A stretch of 64,000 nt of DNA. Origin: Paratrimastix pyriformis. Lineage: Eukaryota; Preaxostyla; Paratrimastigidae. Positions 12,176 to 33,115 of the stretch are shown in pieces; position 1 is the stretch's first letter, and each line of letters begins with the position of its first letter. The notes beneath the pieces were generated by a model that saw only the letters and a program-made list of their open reading frames with translations, had not been told where the DNA came from and made no database searches. The DNA lies in assembly GCA_027972325.1 (NCBI GenBank), contig JAPMOS010000003.1, positions 1,092,775 to 1,156,774 of the forward strand, given 5' to 3'. Position numbers and translations under genes: made by a program.

Positions 12176-13511
12176 TATGACATTAACTCTGGATGAAATT
12201 GAAGAGAAATGGTCTGCTCGAGTGGAGATTGCCGCTCACAGCCCCCCACAGCGAAGGGATGATCCCCATCGAACCCGAAAAAAACCAAAAATTTCATCGA
12301 CTCATCGTTTCCCGCGATCTCGACGAGAATTTCGATGAGCGTGGTGCTTATTTTGAAGATCACAACTTTATCTCAGATGAGAACAGAGTCTGTTGGTTAT
12401 CGTTTCTTCACGCTCATCTTGGTCCTCTAGAAATGGCTCGCTCCTTTGGCTCGCAACAGACGACATGCCATCTGGGTCTCTCAGGATAGCCATCCTCTCT
12501 TTGGCTGTTCGGTGGGCAGCTGGTATTGGCACCAACACCCGGAGGTTGTGGTTGTCGGCCCCGTGGCAGATGCGACTTCCGACCTCGGCGGGCCATTTCA
12601 CCTCTCTGGCGAGGATATTGGATGCCTTGTCAACACTGCCCAGTCCATCCAAATCATGGGGCAAGTCACGCTGGAGGCCGGCATGACCATCAGGGACATC
12701 TTTGGCTTTCTGGCCGAAGGCGATGCCGCCCCAGCACCGCGTGAAGAAGCGGTGGCTACACGTCAAGGCCCGGGCAGCAGCCAAGACGGTGAGGAGAAAG
12801 CCGGTGGACTCCGACGGCGAGGACCACAGCAAAGCAACCTCCGACGTGTGGGCGGCGAGGTTGGATCTGGTGAGGGCGGAGAGGGTGGCGAGGGTGGCGA
12901 GGGTGGCGAGGGTGGCGAGGGCGATGATGGCGATGATGGCGACGAGGGTGAGGGCAGCGGTGGCGGTGGCGGTGGGGGTGAGGGCGGAGATGGCGAACCA
13001 TCGATGCTGAATTCCCACCAGCGCAAACAACGAATTGAAGCGCGGATTCAATTCATGAGGGAATGGGAGCAACGGCGCCAGGAGCGTGCCGCCCGACGGC
13101 GCCAAGGGAGGCCCCTTCAGCCGCCTCCCAGGGCTGCCCCTCCTTGCCCTCGGCCTGCACCAACCACCGAAAAGGAACGGACGGAAAGGCTTTTCACCCA
13201 GCTTGTCCAGCATTATGGACACTGTGCGCTCGAGGTTCTTCCCAAAGACCTCATTCAGCATTACGCCGGGCCTGCCAGGTGGTTCTACCTGAACTTTATG
13301 GATACAATCGCTTTCCCGGCACTCATGTGTCGGCTGGATTCCCGTTGTTAATCTTTGGTGGTGCTGTCATCTGCGCGTCCTGCCTGAACAATCATGCACC
13401 GATTGAGGATCCTGATGACGCCAGTGGCCAGGTCATCCGCGATCCGCACCCGCCACATCGACCTGAATAACATCCGATTCGACGGCTCCCTGCCACTTCC
13501 CCCTGATCTAT
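12176..13511 (+). CDS. Unidentified protein with a Gly/Glu/Asp-repeat linker
   Basis: ATG at 12,176 gives MTLTLDEIEEK. A 40-nt GT-AG intron (12,212-12,251) then continues into EGMIPIEPEKNQKFHRLIV. Further short introns are needed near 12,335-12,430. A longer open block (about 12,440-12,790) contains SWYWHQHPEVVVVGPVAD, then a low-complexity GEGGEGG/DDGDDG stretch, an Arg-rich helix (QRKQRIEARIQFMREWEQRR) and TERLFTQLVQHYGHCALEVL. A last frame reads RHIDLNNIRFDGSLPLPP before a TAA near 13,511. I do not recognise the family. A competing open frame runs on the minus strand (13,261-12,368). The plus strand is preferred because of codon third positions and the clean ATG and introns, but this is not decisive. 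Confidence 0.4.
12880..12992. repeat. 9-bp GC-rich tandem repeat (ggcgagggt-type)
   Basis: Imperfect tandem 9-mers and related trimers encode a Gly/Glu/Asp linker in the surrounding gene. The repeat is open in several frames, which is why overlapping open frames appear here. Confidence 0.8.
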
Positions 13512-13740
13512 AAGCCTTTTCTGTCCTTTAATCATCGTCCATCCTTGTCCCCAAACCCCTGTTTTCGTCCTTTCCAATTGTCTCCTTTTTCCTTACTACG
13601 CTCAACACGACTCCAACCATCAAAAAAAAAAAAATCCCCAGCGGGCCCGATTCCGGCATGTTCGCTCCCACCACACGGGCCGCGCGACTGTGCTTGGCTT
13701 CTCCGGCTTAGGCTGGCGGCCTTTTTTTCTCTTTGAGGAC

Positions 13741-14920
13741 ATGGAAGAAGTTGTGGTTCATCTTTGTCTTCCCGGGTGCTCACCCTCCCAATGTGAATAT
13801 CGGGTGCAAACCAGCTGGACGGTGGAGCACCTCCTTGCTCTCATATTCGAAAGAAACCAAATATCTGATTCCGTCGGATTCGCTCTATTTCAGGGCACTG
13901 AAGAGAAAGGTTTTTTCATCCGCGATCAACACTCCAATTTTGTGTTTTTTCGCCAGATCTTCTTTTACGGTCCGAGGGGCTGATTTCCGAATCTCTTCCC
14001 GCACCCGATGGTGAGATATTTATTCGTCGGCGATACTTCCCCGTGGAAAAGCCGACACACTCGCTTCTCCTGGCCCTCGAGAGCGTCCAGGTTCGTGTGC
14101 TGTCCGCTTGTTTTATGAGACCCGACCGTCCCCCGGCCAGCTCCACCGCGACGTCCTCAAGGGCCTCTATCCCCTCACGGCGACGCATTATCTCCGCCTT
14201 GGAGCGCTTTCACTCCTCGCAGCAATCGGGCCAGGCCGACCACCCGAGCAACTCGCCGAGTCCATGCGGTCCGTACACCCCGGGTTCCGACCGACCAACT
14301 CCCGTCGTGCAGGTCGATTTCGCATTATATTCCGAACCACCTCTTGGTTCAAGACGGTGGAACCCAGGCGTGGGAGCGCCCCCTGGCCGAGGAGTATCGC
14401 ACCCTCAGCGCCAAGGCCGGACCGACACCCGATCCGGCAGCGTATCGCGACGAACTCGAGAGAATGCAGCCTGTCCTCTTCGGTAGCTCGTTCTTTGACG
14501 CATGGGTCTGACCCCTCCCCCTCTTTCTTCTTCGTCACATCGTTGCTGTTTCGTGCGCAGGAGCTGGGCATCCAGGAGGGTTTCATCGCCTGCCGGACCA
14601 AAGTCACCGTCGCCATCTCCCGGGAAGCGATATCCATCCTCGTCCCCCTTGGCAAGGTCCACCCTCTTCTTTTTCCAAGTTTCACGTTCGCGCCCACATC
14701 CCTCCCCCTCCACCCCCAGGGCGAGCATCGCCTCGAAAGGACTCATTTGCTCCGAGAAGTTACAGGTTGGGCCGCGGACCAGACCGCGATGATGTTCATT
14801 TTCACGCTCGACAGCAAACATGAGAACCGGTGCATCCTGGAGTGTGAGGACGCAGATGAAATGGTGATCCTTTGTAATACCTATGCGCAACAACTTGTTG
14901 AGAAAGACAAGCTGTCCTAA
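13741..14920 (+). CDS. FERM-domain protein
   Basis: FERM domains link membranes or cargo to the cytoskeleton. ATG at 13,741 starts an F1 ubiquitin-like lobe (EEVVVHLCLPGC, WTVEHLLALIFE). IFIRRRYFPVEKPTHSLLLA (about 14,020-14,080) matches the usual end of F1 and start of F2. FYETRPSPGQLHRDVLKG and LTATHYLRLGALSLLAA form the helical F2 lobe. The F3 lobe follows two introns whose ends are clear (acceptor GTGCGCAG before GAGCTGGGC near 14,561; donor after LGK near 14,658 and acceptor CCCCAG near 14,720). It contains LREVTGWA, FIFTLDSK and the typical C-terminal helix DADEMVILCNTYAQQL, with a stop at 14,918-14,920. The product would be little more than the FERM module (about 300 residues). No myosin motor or MyTH4 is visible, and the gene could be part of a larger one with the preceding locus. 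The join near 13,920-13,985 is unresolved. Confidence 0.7.
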
Positions 14921-15259
14921 ATTATTTTTTTTTTTTGATCGGTGACCATTGCGTTTGTTTTGTCCTTGTATTCGGATCTCGCAATCGCAACGCTCTTTTG
15001 CTCGAACCCTTGTCAAACAGACGTCTTTTTTTGTTGAGCATCCCCCGTCTCTACCAACAATAATTCGAGGCCTTGCGCCTCTTTGGCCCCGCAAGGTCTG
15101 CTTTCTTTACAAACGGCTGCCACTGCTGCGGGGTGGCTGCCTTTTTTTTTCGGAGCGACTCACGTTTTTTTCAATGCACATCTCATGATCTTTCTGCTGG
15201 GACATTCTTTCCCCTCTCCATCGTTGAAATGGATCTATGATGCCCGCACCGGCACGTAG
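14921..15259. other. Intergenic, no gene seen
   Basis: T-rich stretch between the FERM stop and the SET1 start codon. It contains oligo-T runs (14,925-14,936; 15,139-15,148) and the presumed 3' UTR and promoter. Nothing else is recognisable. Confidence 0.5.
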
Positions 15260-25895
<10,636 letters not shown>

Positions 25896-26229
25896 AGATC
25901 CTCCTCCTCCTCTCCTCTCCTCTCCTCCCCCACGCACACTCTTGTTCCTATAAATCTCCCTCCGCCACCAGCCAGCGGTGCATTTATTTTGGGCGTGATG
26001 TTCCCTTGGCCCCCCGATTGTTTTTTGTGTGGAAACCTCCCCTCCCCTCCCCCGGCAACGGGCTGGACAGCGAGGGCCGTGTTCTTCCAAAGAAACGGCG
26101 CCCCAAAGAAACGGCCGTCCATTGAAACAGCCCCCCGCCTCCCTGCCCCCCACGGCAAACCGAAAGATACAAAGGGAGAAGAAGAAGAGACCCCCACTCA
26201 GCGGACGGATCTCACCGAGCGTTGTGGCC

Positions 26230-27004
26230 CCAGCGTTCTGGACGATGAGGTGGGTGGTATGATTATGGGGCGAGGCAGGGGCAAGGGAGGCGGGGTCAGG
26301 GAGGCGGGGGGAGGTGAACGGACCGAAGAAGGAGGCGCCCTCCTGGCGCTCGTACTGCATGTCACGCTGCCGCTCCTGATCTTTCGCAGCTCGGCGTGCT
26401 TCAACAAGCTACCCCCGAGAGTCAGGGGACAAAACCCGAAGAGGGACTGCGGACCCTTTGGTTTTCCTCCATCAGTTGCCGGAGATACTCCCGACGCTGC
26501 TGCTCCTGGGAGGCCTCAGCGGTAGAACTCCGAGCCACCTAGAATTTGCCAGTGAGCACGAAGTCCGGGCCCGGATGTTCGCAGACATGGGTCGAAATAC
26601 TCTGAGCATTTGCTTGATCGATCTCCCGTTCACGACGCCTCCGCTCTTCCTTTTCACGGAGTTGTTGCTCCATAACATTGCGGACCTCCGATCTATAAAT
26701 AAAGAGGGAACACGTCAAATGTCCGGCCGGGGTAGGGAAGAAAACCATACCGGAGAGCCTCCTTCTCGTCGCCTTCGCCGAACAGAGCACGACCACGGTT
26801 CTCGTCGATTTCTGCGTGCTTGCGCTGAAGGCTCCGGAGTCTCTCTTGCTCAGCTTGATACTCGCGGTCGATACTCTCCTGATTTTTGGTGCTCGGGCTC
26901 GAGCGTGCCGGACGGAGAAGGATGCCTGAAAAAGACCGCAAATGATAAAAAAATCGACAAATGTACACGGCAACTGACTTTGGCGAACTTGCCTGCTCAT
27001 CCAA
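26230..27004 (-). CDS. Glu/Arg-rich coiled-coil protein
   Basis: Minus-strand coding blocks join in order. QESIDREYQAEQERLRSLQ and KHAEIDENRGRALFGEGD lie around 26,890-26,760. An intron of about 60 nt is followed by VRNVMEQQLREKEERRRRER (about 26,690-26,610). The next blocks are QEQQRREYLRQLMEENQR (about 26,510-26,450) and ARRAAKDQERQRDMQYERQ followed by GASFFGPF (about 26,400-26,330). Long charged helices with a short aromatic FFGPF end are typical of axonemal or centrosomal coiled-coil proteins; that role is inference. The start and final exon are not fixed: open frame continues towards 26,050 and may overlap the SET1 3' UTR. The two genes converge. Confidence 0.45.
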
Positions 27005-27074
27005 ACCGATTCAAAAAAAGCTTCTATCTGATTGCCACCTGCGGTTGAGACTGTTTTTGTAATTCCACCAGTAC

Positions 27075-27119
27075 GTACAGTACCCTGCAGAAACCCGTCC
27101 AGCAGGCAAAAACCCGTCC
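27075..27119 (+). repeat. Left arm of a 45-bp inverted repeat
   Basis: Pairs with 29,051-29,095 in opposite orientation, with one mismatch. It contains an internal direct repeat aaacccgtcc. Confidence 0.85.
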
Positions 27120-29050
27120 GACGTCAAATGTGACATCCGCAGCCCTTCCAATCGAATCCGAAGCGCGAACACAACAGGGTTGTTTTCCAACACACAAAAA
27201 AGAAAGAATATTGCTTCAAAACGACACAGAGACATTTATTCTAGGGGCAGTCGATATCGATGCCGATGATGTCGATGGTCGCACAGGTCCACCAAATGTG
27301 GTCCGGGAAACAAGGTTTTCAGGGAATAAGGTCAAGTACCACCAAAGAACAAGCCTGTGATGTCATTTGTGGGCCGTGGATCATGGAAGGGGGTGATCTG
27401 GTGTCAGGGTGGCGAAGCCCCTGGGGGGGAGCTCAGCGACTCATGGGCACCCACCGGGGGTGCTCCGGGTATATGGGACGGTCGGGTGGTGGGGCGGGGT
27501 GATGTAGGGCGGTGAGACAGCCGAAAAGTAACACCGGGGATCAAGGATGGGGAGAGACGCAGATCAGGGGAGAGATGCATGAAAATAGCGGTCGGGACAG
27601 GAAAGAGGCCAGAATACCGTGAAATGACGCCAATTTCGCAGTCCGTTGGTCTTAATAACAAGCGGACAGGCGCTGCCGGCTTCGGGGGCGTCGCATTCAT
27701 GGGTGGGTGATCGTGAATGGTGGTGAATAGCGCGTCGCAGTCAGCGTGGTAGACGGCTTGACTGGCTTCGTGGGTGCGTGGAGGGCGGGCAATTCGGGAG
27801 CCCGGAGACCCCAACTTCCCCGGTCACCGTCCACAGGCTGGGGGAAGACGGTCTAAGGGGGATTGAAGGGGAAGGATGACGGGGTGCGAAAGCAGGACCT
27901 CTCCTTCCTCCCGACTTCCATCTGTGCCGAATGGGCTCACGGTGGCCGACTTCCATGAGCGGTAAATGGGTGTGGGTGCGGTTAAATCTCCGATTCGTCA
28001 TCCTCCGACAGTACGGAGACCCTACGATGAAGGCGGTCGGTCCGGCTCCGCGGCCCCCTGCCGCAGATGAACAGCGTTCGGTCAAGGGGATCAAATAGGC
28101 GACGGACCGGCAATCGGAAATGATTCCCCAGCCAGGGTCGGAAGTTGTAGAGACGTGTTCCGCGCGAAAATGAAGAGGGCGGACAAGGCGCCCCCCATTG
28201 GGTGCTCGCCCTGGCGGCGGGGGGAAAATGCTCATCTGAGTGCGTGGTAGGTCAGATGATGTCTGCAATGCACCTGCCCCGACAGGCGTTGGTCTAGAAC
28301 AAGTTTTGAGAGAAAAAAGATGCCGCGGGGGGCAGACCAGGGCTCAGACGGCTCATCTCCTTGGCGATCAGAGACCCACCAGACCAGCGTGAGCAGCCCC
28401 CAAACGCCTTGGTGCCGTCGTGTTCTTGCTGTCGTGAGCATCGGTACTTGATTATTTGGGGTGGAGGACGCATAGGTCCCCTGTAAGGAAGGCACAGTGA
28501 AGGGGGAGCGCGCAGAGGGCTGACGGACCGTTTTTCGCGTGTTCACACCCCACGCCAGCTCAAAGAGGTATTCAGCTGGTTTTGAACGGTACGGTCGATG
28601 AAAATAGGTATCCTCGACCAATCTGTGCGAGGTTCTGACAGAGAAAAACGGCGAACTGCCGGACGGTCAGGCAATGACATATCGATGTGCAGAAGTTTCT
28701 CGAAATGAGAGTAAAACAGACCCAGTCACAAACGTCTAACAACTTGACCAACTTCCATCTTTTTCCGGCTTCAACCACAGATTCGAGGAGTTTGATCTTG
28801 CGGGGTTCAGAGATCATCAATGGTTGACCTCTTTGGCCTGCCGATCAACCAAAAGCACGAAGCGTAGGGCTTCTTTTGATGGTCTTGAAACCAGCCCCGA
28901 TTGCCCGACCGGCTTCGAAAAAACGGATGCAATGATCGATGACCCGACCGAGGCCTCGTTCCAGCGGGGTATTGCGTCGGTACACAGCTCGAAGAAGGAC
29001 CAAAGCAAATTTCTCGTCGGGGAGCCCTCTGCGGCGCGTGGTCGCGAAGT
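27120..29050 (-). other. 1.9 kb between inverted repeats; possible minus-strand gene
   Basis: No family is recognised. Minus-strand blocks that could be exons include SFFELCTDAIPRWNEAS and ALRFVLLVDRQAKEVNH (about 29,000-28,820), KIKLLESVVEAGKRWKLVKL (about 28,800-28,740), FAVFLCQNLAQ (about 28,670-28,630), and VEDTYFHRPYRSKPAEYLFE then LAWGVNTRKTV (about 28,620-28,530). They would be joined by short GT-AG introns. 27,120-27,950 shows nothing convincing. A broken or captured gene is possible. Confidence 0.3.
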
Positions 29051-29095
29051 GGACGGGTTTTTGCGTGCTGGACGGGTTTCTGCAGGGTACTGTAC
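29051..29095 (-). repeat. Right arm of the 45-bp inverted repeat
   Basis: Reverse complement of 27,075-27,119 with one mismatch. It ends 51 bases before the F-box gene's ATG. Confidence 0.85.
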
Positions 29096-29145
29096 TGCGG
29101 TCTGTCTTTTTGATTGACGGTCAATGAGTCAATTCGTTGATTCAG

Positions 29146-31323
29146 ATGCCAGAATATTTTCCCATACAAAATCTTCCAGATGATCTTCTGCAACATTTGC
29201 TCATCACATCAGCCGACTCCGCCTTGACCCTGTACGGCACTGAAATCGGCGTTTGCCGTCGGTGGAAAACGCTTCTTCGTGGAGAACTTCATCGGATCTG
29301 TGTTCCACTATCCGATTCTTTCCATATCCCCCTTCCTGGACTGATTGAGCTGTTGAAACCGTGCTCAAAGATTCAGATCCTTGAGTTATATTGCTGCCAT
29401 TTTTCACAGTGTGGAGCTCAAGTGAACGCTTTCGGGGAGACTGAGGAGGCCATCGCCCGACTCGGGAGCAACTTGACCTCGGTTCGGCTTCATTTTTGCC
29501 AAGGCCTTTCGGGGAGCCTGATCCGACACCTTCTGGCCCATTCCCCGCGCCTTGAGTCTTTGATCATGAGCAGTACGACTTTCACCGGGCTGGGATCCGA
29601 CCTTTTCGAGACCGTGGCGTCGTCCTGCCCCCGGTTACGTACGCTGAGCTTCGTCACCGATCAGGAGGGACACCCCGAGCGGCTGAACGGCTCCCCCGCG
29701 AGCTTGACCCTCCGCCGACTGAGCATCAGGTGCGGGGGTCTGACCGACCTCCGGCCGTTCTGGGGCCAGCTCGAGAGCCTGCACCTGTCCAGCAAGCACC
29801 TCCCCGCCTCGAGACTCGAGGGGCTGAGCCCTTCGCTGACGCACCTCACGCTGGACTCGTGGTCGCTGACGGACGACGACCTGCGGACCCTGACCAGGTC
29901 GGGGGTGTGCCGACTGGAAGATCTGTCCCTCAACTTGGACCAGATTCGCGAGCCCGCGGCCTCGCTGCTGCCCCTGCTCGGCTCCTGCCGGGCCACCCTG
30001 CGCCGGGTCACCTTCTACGACTGCGCCCAGCTGACCGGCTTGCTGGCGGACAACCTGCCCGCCCTGCCGGCCCTGCAGGAGGCCGTCCTCCTCGACGCAT
30101 GCACCCGGCAGGGCCTGGCACGCTTCGCCAAGTTGCTCGATGTGGTGTCGTCCTTCCACTGCTCCTGCTACGGCGACGAAGACGACGAGGAGGTGGTGGA
30201 GGCGGTGGGACAGGCCGAGGGCGGCATGGTGGCGGCCCCTCTGGTTCTCCGCTCGGCCCATCTGCGCTCGCTGTCCTTCATGTTCCCGTCCTGCTCGCCC
30301 CTGGACGTGGCCTGCCCCCGCCTAGAGACCTTCCACGCCACGCTCCAGGCTCGCGTGCCCTCCATCCGGCTGCAGTGTCCGGCCCTGGGCACCCTCTCGC
30401 TGCCCACCGATCTGGGCCAGCTGGAGCTTGTGGGCCCGCACCCTTTCCTGGCCACCATCAGCTGCATGGGGAGCCTGGAGCCCTGGCTGCCGGCCCTGCT
30501 CACGACCCTGCCCCGCCTGTCCAGCCTCGCCATGGGCCTCCGCGACCCGGCCAGCCTGGCCTTGCTCTGCCCCCTGGACGGGCCCCGCCTCGACCGGCTG
30601 GTGCTGCCCGACTGCCTGTCCAACGGCTGTCTGCTGACCTGGGGCCGGGCCTTGCACCATGTCGAGGTGCCCCCGATGAAGCCCGGCTGCAGCCGGCTCC
30701 GGATCGCGGCGCCCTGTCTGGTGGAGCTGGTGGCCCAGGCCCGGGGGGCCCTGGCGGAGCTCGAGCTCGACTGCCCCGCCCTGCGGCTGCTCGACCTGCC
30801 CGAGGGGCTCCGGGCAGTGCGCACCCGGCCCGGGGCGGCCCCGATGCCCCTGCGCACGGTGCGGATCGGGGGCGCGGGTGGCCTCGAGGCGGACTGTCTG
30901 CCCAACCTGCTGGCCGCCCACGGGAGCCGCCTGTGGGAGCTGAAGCTGGGCGGCATCGGCGAGGATCACGGCGGTTCGCTGGACATCCTCCTCGCCCGGC
31001 TGGGACTCGGCACGGATGGCCCTGCCGTCGCCGCCGCGCCCCTCGCACCGGGGCTGGGACGGCTCCACCTGGTGGAGTGCCCCCTGCCGGCTCAGGCCCG
31101 GCTGGCCCACCCGGGGCTGCAGTGGCTGCGGCTGAGCAGCTGCCGGGGGATGAGCTCCCTGAGGCTGGCCTGCCCCGCCCTGGAGGAAGTCCGCGCCGAC
31201 AGCACTTTTGAGGTGCGCCTCGAATGCCCGGCGGGTCGGCTGCGGCTGGTCCAGGTGCCCGGGCTGTCCCGGGAACACCAGGGCCGCCTCAGGGAGGCCC
31301 ACCCCGGCCTCGAGATCGCCTAA
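29146..31323 (+). CDS. F-box / leucine-rich-repeat protein
   Basis: Single uninterrupted frame of about 725 codons, with the first ATG at 29,146. Residues 4-50 form an F-box: FPIQNLPDDLLQHLLITS, then VCRRWKTLLRGELH. F-boxes bind Skp1 in SCF ubiquitin ligases. The rest is a long run of LRR-like units, for example LRRLSIRCGGLTDL, LESLHLSSKHL, LTHLTLDSWSLTDDDL and LQWLRLSSCRGMSSL. The C-terminal half has a shorter repeat style built on CPAL/CPRL turns. The LRRs would select the substrate. The lack of introns contrasts with the neighbouring genes and suggests a retrocopy or a rapidly expanding family. GC content rises strongly from the 5' to the 3' part of the gene. A related fragment lies just downstream on the opposite strand. 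Confidence 0.78.
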   Translation: MPEYFPIQNLPDDLLQHLLITSADSALTLYGTEIGVCRRWKTLLRGELHRICVPLSDSFHIPLPGLIELLKPCSKIQILELYCCHFSQCGAQVNAFGETEEAIARLGSNLTSVRLHFCQGLSGSLIRHLLAHSPRLESLIMSSTTFTGLGSDLFETVASSCPRLRTLSFVTDQEGHPERLNGSPASLTLRRLSIRCGGLTDLRPFWGQLESLHLSSKHLPASRLEGLSPSLTHLTLDSWSLTDDDLRTLTRSGVCRLEDLSLNLDQIREPAASLLPLLGSCRATLRRVTFYDCAQLTGLLADNLPALPALQEAVLLDACTRQGLARFAKLLDVVSSFHCSCYGDEDDEEVVEAVGQAEGGMVAAPLVLRSAHLRSLSFMFPSCSPLDVACPRLETFHATLQARVPSIRLQCPALGTLSLPTDLGQLELVGPHPFLATISCMGSLEPWLPALLTTLPRLSSLAMGLRDPASLALLCPLDGPRLDRLVLPDCLSNGCLLTWGRALHHVEVPPMKPGCSRLRIAAPCLVELVAQARGALAELELDCPALRLLDLPEGLRAVRTRPGAAPMPLRTVRIGGAGGLEADCLPNLLAAHGSRLWELKLGGIGEDHGGSLDILLARLGLGTDGPAVAAAPLAPGLGRLHLVECPLPAQARLAHPGLQWLRLSSCRGMSSLRLACPALEEVRADSTFEVRLECPAGRLRLVQVPGLSREHQGRLREAHPGLEIA

Positions 31324-31489
31324 CGGACCCCCTGCTTCCCCTTCCCTCCTCCGCATCCCAACAAGGGGGGGTGGACCGTTGTCCTTGTGTTTTGGGGGCG
31401 CGCCCCCAACAGGGTTATTTTACGTGGGGCGGAGCAGAGGCGGGGGGAGAGGAGGGCAAGAGACGCTCGATGAGAGAGAAGACACCCAG

Positions 31490-31560
31490 GGGCGACTTAA
31501 AACCGCCGGGCAGGGGGGGAGGGGGGGGGGGGGGGGGGGGCGGAATGAGCGCGATGATGC
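31490..31560. repeat. G-homopolymer tract
   Basis: A run of about 30 G interrupted once, at the end of the antisense LRR fragment. Confidence 0.7.
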
Positions 31561-31968
31561 GCACCAGCCGAAGCCGAAGCCACCCTCCCACGGACCGATC
31601 TGCAGGCACCGCAACTGGTCGCACGGCGCCTCCACGGTCAGCTGCAGGGCCCCCGATAGGCTCAACTTGCGCAGCTCCGGGCAGCCCACCCGCACCCTGC
31701 CCGGTTGCCCACTGAGCCCCAACACCTGCAGTGTGGCCGATGTGATGGTCACGTCGTGCCGCTGGGCCAGCTCCAGTTCCAGATGTCGCAGTGAGGTGCC
31801 GAGCGGCAGTTCAATGGGGGCGTCCGATGCTGCCGTCGTCCACAGGCAGAGCTTCGCCATGACGAGGCGGTCGACCCCGGGGCCGCACAGGAGCCGATGC
31901 AGAGAGTCCACGCCGACGACAGGGCACGTGTCCAGCGTGGTCATGGTGCTGCGGCACGAAGGAGTCAA
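31560..31968 (-). pseudogene. Truncated LRR gene fragment, antisense to the F-box/LRR gene
   Basis: The minus strand reads LRR-like segments in one frame (TSLRHLELELAQRHDVTIT, LQVLGLSGQ, CPELRKLSLSGALQLTVEA) in the same style as the C-terminal repeats of the neighbouring F-box protein. Upstream, the frame runs straight into repeat R1 at about 31,951-31,970. The 5' part of the gene is therefore missing, cut off by the repeat. No F-box is present. Probably a relic of a paralogue. Confidence 0.5.
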
Positions 31969-32450
31969 AGAGTTTTCGGCTTTTCCGCTGGGGCAGGTGC
32001 GGGGGCAGGTGCGAAAAACTCGGAGAACTTGGAGAAAAGTGAGGAGAGAACCGTGCGATTCGCCTCGGGTTGTGGGGGATCCGATCGCAAGGTGTTCTTA
32101 AAGGGAACGTGGAATCTCCCGAGAACCAAAAGACAGACTATCGAATAAAAACAGAGCATCAACATAATCGGAGAATGATTCTTGAACTAAAACGGAAGGA
32201 GTCGGCCGAACTCGCGAAACCAAAAAACAGACACCTGGGCAATTTAACCAACTCCTTAACGCATGGCAGAGCTTGCACTAAATCAGAGATGAAGAGGAGC
32301 CAACACCCAGACAATCAGCAGGCAGAAAATCATAAAGCACTATCAAGAGTCAGAGCTTCGGTTGGTGAAAGGAACAGACTTGGGCGATCGCGCCACGAAG
32401 AAACGGGATGGTGGGATCGGAAAAGATCCAGCGTTGTAAAGAAGAGTGGT
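31951..32450 (-). repeat. Interspersed repeat R1, copy A
   Basis: About 0.5 kb, inverted relative to copy B (34,073-34,609) and to the split copy (42,200-42,331 plus 47,942-48,330). Similarity is high but with indels. No coding capacity is recognised. Confidence 0.85.
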
Positions 32451-32464
32451 GCGCCTGCTGGACG

Positions 32465-33115
32465 GGTGCAGGACTGTATCCCCTCTGTCCCTCCTGTCTC
32501 CCCAGAGCGAGCGTGTCGCCGTGCGTGAGTGCCTGGAATCTCTTCTCAAGCGATGACATGTACTCGCTCTCCATCGCCGCACACGGGCGAACGGAGGTCG
32601 CATAGAGAAATGGAGGGGAAGCAGTGAAAAGTCGTCCGTAAAAACACGCATGTCTCATCACAGACACAAAACGTACCCCGGGGCCCACCGCCATGCGCGG
32701 ATCCACCACCCCGTCCGATGGGGTCGCCGAGGGCAGGAGCGGAGCCAACTGTCGGAGGGAGGGGAGGAAGCGATGAGCGTCATGGAGGCGGGCCGGTGGT
32801 GGGCGGGCCAGGTGGTGCTGACGAGCGCAATGAGCGAGCTGAGGGATGGCGGGCGGATGGCGGGCGATGGGCAGACCCGATGCGCTTGGGGCCCACCTCC
32901 GGAGCCTGCCGCAACGAACATCCTCCTGCACAAAAAAGAGGCGTCAAGACGAAAAGTGCATCACGGAGAGAAAATGGAAAAAAAGCTAACAGACGAGGAC
33001 GAAATCAAAGCGAAGAGAATGGTATTGCGGGCATGATTGAAAAAGGTCGCGATTTTCATGAAAGCATAAATACCGGGATCAAATGATGGGACGAGAACCA
33101 AGCGCAAGGGAATAT
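32465..33115 (-). pseudogene. Internally deleted copy of the R2 gene
   Basis: Read on the minus strand, this matches the gene at the right edge (62,240 onward): first the segment with KIATFFNHARN, then the segment around GTTGCGGCAGGCTCCGG (63,694), then LAPLLPSATPS. It continues past what is visible there with FVSVMRHACFYGRLFTASPP. The long middle region with membrane segments (62,550-63,680) is absent. Probably a decayed duplicate. Confidence 0.6.

Noticed and set aside
12368-13261. Minus-strand open frame as a gene of its own
   Set aside because: It overlaps the plus-strand gene that has an ATG and spliceable exons. The middle is a repeat open in several frames. It is kept only as an alternative in that entry.
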